A DNA stretch of 8,573 nt from contig JALTID010000173.1 of assembly GCA_027004335.1 (NCBI GenBank), positions 1 through 8,573 of the forward strand, read 5' to 3'. This DNA is from JALTID01 sp027004335 [NCBI: bacterium] (GTDB taxonomy: Bacteria; JALSQH01). The first letter of the stretch is position 1. Each line of letters starts with the position of its first letter. Positions 6,858-8,573 of the stretch are shown here, piece by piece. A program made the position numbers and the translations under genes. The notes beneath the pieces were generated by a model that did not search any database, was not told where the DNA came from, and saw only the letters and a list, made by a program, of their open reading frames with translations.

Positions 6858-7585
6858 CTTTTCTCCCCCACTAAATTGAAATATTCTGGAAAAGAATCAA
6901 CTAACTTCCAGCTGATCCAGAAATTTTTAAAACCTGAATCCTTAAGCTCTTCAATTTCTTTTGTAGATTCAATATGATATACAACTACATACTGAGATAG
7001 TTTCCTCGCTTTTTTCGCCAGAGAAGATAAATTCTTCATGGAAACAGCTACAATAAATTTCCCCCTGAATTTTTTTAATTCTTTATACTCACCTTCATCA
7101 GAAAAGATCACAACCGGATCAAACTCAAGATTTGCCGAATCATCAATGAGGATCTCAAGATGCTCATCATCAACGAGAGAGGGAAAAATAGTTACTGAGT
7201 CCCCCATGAAAAGCCTCGTTTCAACAAGCTGATAGCTTTCAAAAAATATATCTCTTCTAATAACCGGGTAGCTAAATTCTCTTTTACCTCGCTTAAGATA
7301 CGAAATATAATCATCATAGCCTTCGTCCCAGTCAGGATTTGTGGAAGCACTGAAAATTCTAAAACCTGCTTTAACATATTCCTCTACCACATTAAGTGGT
7401 TCTTTATCCAATATGATTGGAAGATCAAGAAAAAAATTAATATCACCATTCAGAAAGTTGCTTAGCTTAAGAGGACTTATCCTGGGATCCATCCATTTAA
7501 TAAGGGAACCAACGGGGATAGTGGATTTTTTCCGTAGAAGCTTTTCTCTACTTTCCTCAACAATTTCCGGGGATAAATTGAACAT
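6854..7585 (-). CDS. Divergent indole-3-glycerol-phosphate-synthase-like (TrpC fold) protein
   Basis: The 243-residue protein follows the order of TrpC: an N-terminal helix before the barrel, IPVGSLIKWMDPRISP (23-38; K30 where EIKRxSPS is usual), EEYVKAGFRIFSASTNPDWDEGYDDY (68-93, in parts; cf. the 'GA..iSVLT....F.G' strand), and SYPVIRRDIFFESYQLVETRLFMGDSV (105-131). The last of these is a close relic of PVLRKDFIIDxYQIxEAR. Key positions differ: the RKD lysine is R111, the VEVH glutamate is lost (VVIFSDEGE, 158-166), and the INNRNL asparagine/arginine pair reads VSMKNL (181-186). A real tryptophan-pathway activity is therefore doubtful, and no other trp gene is near. It starts 1 bp after the 65-aa gene and overlaps the acyl-CoA dehydrogenase by 4 bp, so it probably works with those proteins. 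The assignment rests on motif order by eye; another TIM-barrel relation is possible. Confidence 0.6.
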   Translation of the reverse strand: MFNLSPEIVEESREKLLRKKSTIPVGSLIKWMDPRISPLKLSNFLNGDINFFLDLPIILDKEPLNVVEEYVKAGFRIFSASTNPDWDEGYDDYISYLKRGKREFSYPVIRRDIFFESYQLVETRLFMGDSVTIFPSLVDDEHLEILIDDSANLEFDPVVIFSDEGEYKELKKFRGKFIVAVSMKNLSSLAKKARKLSQYVVVYHIESTKEIEELKDSGFKNFWISWKLVDSFPEYFNLVGEKR

Positions 7586-7586
7586 A

Positions 7587-7784
7587 CTAAGCCTTTTCTA
7601 CAGTAAACTCTTTTTTAAGCGGATCATACTTTAACAGGAACTTATTACCCTGTTCATCTTTAAATTCTGCCTTTCTGTCAAAATTTGTCTGCGCACTTTT
7701 GATAAGGAATTTTAAATACTCTGGTTTCACATCCTTAAACTTTTTCAATACCTCAATCCCCTCATTATCTCCACTCAGCTTCAT
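7587..7784 (-). CDS. 65-residue hypothetical protein, first gene of the leftward operon
   Basis: I do not recognise this protein. It is soluble and highly charged, with no signal peptide or membrane segment. It has a helical N-terminal half (EGIEVLKKFKDVKPEYLKFLIKSAQTNF) followed by what looks like a beta hairpin (AEFKDEQGNKFLLKYDPLKKEFTVEKA). It is credible as a gene because its ATG at 7784 has a strong ribosome site (GAGGGGG, at + 7790-7796, 5 bases away), a promoter-like sequence lies immediately upstream, and it stops one base before the next gene's ATG (TAGTATG). Position suggests that it belongs with the TrpC-like and acyl-CoA-dehydrogenase-like pair (inference). Confidence 0.65.
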   Translation of the reverse strand: MKLSGDNEGIEVLKKFKDVKPEYLKFLIKSAQTNFDRKAEFKDEQGNKFLLKYDPLKKEFTVEKA

Positions 7785-7807
7785 ACAAACCCCCTCTATT
7801 TTCTATT

Positions 7808-7835
7808 ATTTTATCAAAGGAAGTTTTATTTTCAA
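7808..7835 (-). promoter_or_regulatory. Sigma-70-type promoter for the leftward operon
   Basis: On the - strand, TTGAAA (+ 7830-7835) is separated by 16 bases from TAAAAT (+ 7808-7813). Transcription would begin near 7800, giving a leader of about 15 bases that contains the GAGGGGG ribosome site of the 65-residue gene. No comparable promoter was evident in the short gaps further into the cluster, so this may drive all nine frames. Confidence 0.55.
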
Positions 7836-7854
7836 AATAGCACAAGTGGCATGT

Positions 7855-7883
7855 TTGCTTAAATATTACCTTTCTGATAAGAT
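7855..7883 (+). promoter_or_regulatory. Candidate sigma-70-type promoter for ftsH
   Basis: TTGCTT (7855-7860), 17 bases, then TAAGAT (7878-7883), about 40 bases before the TTG start. The match is moderate. A TATAAA at 7883-7888 is another possible -10 but at poor spacing. The -35 boxes of the two divergent promoters lie only 19 bases apart, so a regulator binding between them could affect both. No heat-shock (sigma-32 CTTGAAA/CCCCAT) pattern was seen. Confidence 0.4.
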
Positions 7884-7908
7884 ATAAAATGGAAGATTAT
7901 TAATGACT

Positions 7909-7916
7909 GGAGGTGA
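7909..7916 (+). promoter_or_regulatory. Shine-Dalgarno site that fixes the ftsH TTG start
   Basis: GGAGGTGA lies 6 bases before TTG at 7923, an almost perfect anti-16S match at ideal spacing. No in-frame ATG or GTG exists nearby upstream, and the protein begun here starts with the short cytoplasmic tail and first membrane helix expected of FtsH. Confidence 0.8.
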
Positions 7917-7922
7917 AACAAC

Positions 7923-8573
7923 TTGAATAACAGTGCATTAAGAGGAATCATTCTCTGGACAACAATAATTGTTTTTTTTATTCTGCTTTACAATCTCTTC
8001 TATACTCCCCAGAAAAGAAAAACGGAACTCTCTTACTCAGAATTTATGGAGAAGGTTCAAAAAGACGATGTTAAATCGGTGGTGATAAAAGGTTCCGAGA
8101 TTGAGGGACTTTTAAAGGATGGAAATCAGTTTCATACATACGCCCCGAATGACCCTCAACTTATAGAACTTCTAAGAAAAAGCGATGTTGATATAACAGC
8201 AAAACCTCAACCGGAGGAACCTCTGTGGAAATCAATTCTTATAAGTTGGGCCCCAATGATCCTGCTGATAGTTGTATGGATAATGTTTATGAAACAGATG
8301 CAGACGGGGAGCGGAAAAGCCTTCTCCTTCGGTAAAAGCAGGGCAAGAATGGTGGATGCCAATGAGAGTAAAGTCTACATCAAAGCTAGTGCTGGGATTG
8401 ATGAAGCAAAAGAGGAAATTGAGGAGATAATTGAGTTTCAGGAGCATCCAAGAAAATTTACTAAACTCGGTGGCAAAATTCCTAAGGGTGTCCTTTTAAT
8501 AGGGCCGCCTGGAACAGGAAAAACTCTCTTAGCAAAAGCAATAGCTGGAGAAGCAGGAGTTCCTTTTTTCTCA
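7923..8573 (+). CDS. ftsH: ATP-dependent zinc metalloprotease FtsH (3' end cut by window)
   Basis: FtsH is the hexameric inner-membrane AAA+ protease that extracts and degrades membrane and short-lived cytosolic proteins. The first 217 of roughly 600-650 residues are present: membrane helix 1 (about 8-27), a periplasmic domain (about 30-103, with [21 protein letters not shown]), membrane helix 2 (about 104-124), then [12 protein letters not shown], the pre-AAA stretch [27 protein letters not shown] and the Walker A GPPGTGKT (194-201). Walker B, the second region of homology and the HEXXH zinc site fall beyond the edge. The usual FKDVAG reads IKASAG (153-158) here. The start is TTG at 7923, set by the GGAGGTGA site. 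It is transcribed away from the leftward operon. Confidence 0.95.
   Translation, partial: MNNSALRGIILWTTIIVFFILLYNLFYTPQKRKTELSYSEFMEKVQKDDVKSVVIKGSEIEGLLKDGNQFHTYAPNDPQLIELLRKSDVDITAKPQPEEPLWKSILISWAPMILLIVVWIMFMKQMQTGSGKAFSFGKSRARMVDANESKVYIKASAGIDEAKEEIEEIIEFQEHPRKFTKLGGKIPKGVLLIGPPGTGKTLLAKAIAGEAGVPFFS

Noticed and set aside
6854-7585. Calling this gene trpC outright
   Set aside because: Fold motifs fit but the catalytic residues do not, and no tryptophan genes are adjacent.
7341-7634. 97-residue + strand frame opposite the TrpC-like gene
   Set aside because: The leftward gene has recognisable motifs and coupled start/stop signals, while this frame has neither.
7841-7860. Possible operator palindrome between the divergent promoters (GCACAA...TTTGC)
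   Set aside because: The arms match only partly and the symmetry is not better than chance in AT-rich DNA.
8232-8447. 71-residue - strand frame opposite ftsH
   Set aside because: It is a shadow of FtsH, whose second membrane helix and pre-AAA region are unmistakable on the + strand.
1-8573. CRISPR array, insertion sequence ends, tRNA or rRNA genes
   Set aside because: No regularly spaced repeats, transposase motifs, or tRNA-like T-loop/CCA patterns were seen on reading both strands by eye.

Overview
The window comes from an AT-rich bacterial chromosome. A lipoprotein with an AgmX/PglI-like domain, acyl-CoA metabolism genes and many ATGA-type gene overlaps suggest a Gram-negative, possibly thermophilic lineage, such as a deltaproteobacterium-like or candidate-phylum organism. 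This placement is an inference and is weak. No tRNA, rRNA, CRISPR array, insertion sequence or phage gene was seen. The longest gene-free stretch is the 138-bp divergent intergenic region at 7785-7922.

Layout. (1) Left edge, + strand: the 3' part of a thiamine-diphosphate (TPP) dependent enzyme of the acetolactate synthase / 2-hydroxyacyl-CoA lyase superfamily overlaps an SCP2-like sterol/lipid carrier gene. The pair ends at a stem-loop plus T-tract terminator that reaches into the tail of the convergent gene. (2) 1654-7784, - strand: nine tightly packed reading frames look like one operon read right to left. They are a 65-aa unknown, a degenerate indole-3-glycerol-phosphate-synthase-like protein, a shortened acyl-CoA dehydrogenase, trmB, a small frame that is probably the displaced C-terminal extension of TrmB, a metallophosphoesterase, a small AgmX/PglI-type lipoprotein, proS, and a YjbQ family gene. 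Gaps range from overlaps to about 30 bp, and the only convincing promoter lies upstream of the 65-aa gene. (3) Right edge, + strand: a divergent ftsH with a TTG start, cut by the window end inside the AAA domain.

How it fits together: the operon mixes translation functions (ProS, TrmB) with envelope or lipid functions (metallophosphoesterase, lipoprotein, acyl-CoA dehydrogenase relative), beside the membrane protease FtsH. Three features deserve a second look. The acyl-CoA dehydrogenase appears to lack its whole middle beta domain in frame. It is translationally coupled to a TrpC-fold protein that has lost most catalytic residues. TrmB appears to be broken by a nine-A run exactly where a C-terminal extension would continue in another frame. 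I did not find an obviously new defence or mobile system. The best candidate for something undescribed is the coupled TrpC-like / minimal acyl-CoA dehydrogenase pair with its 65-aa partner.
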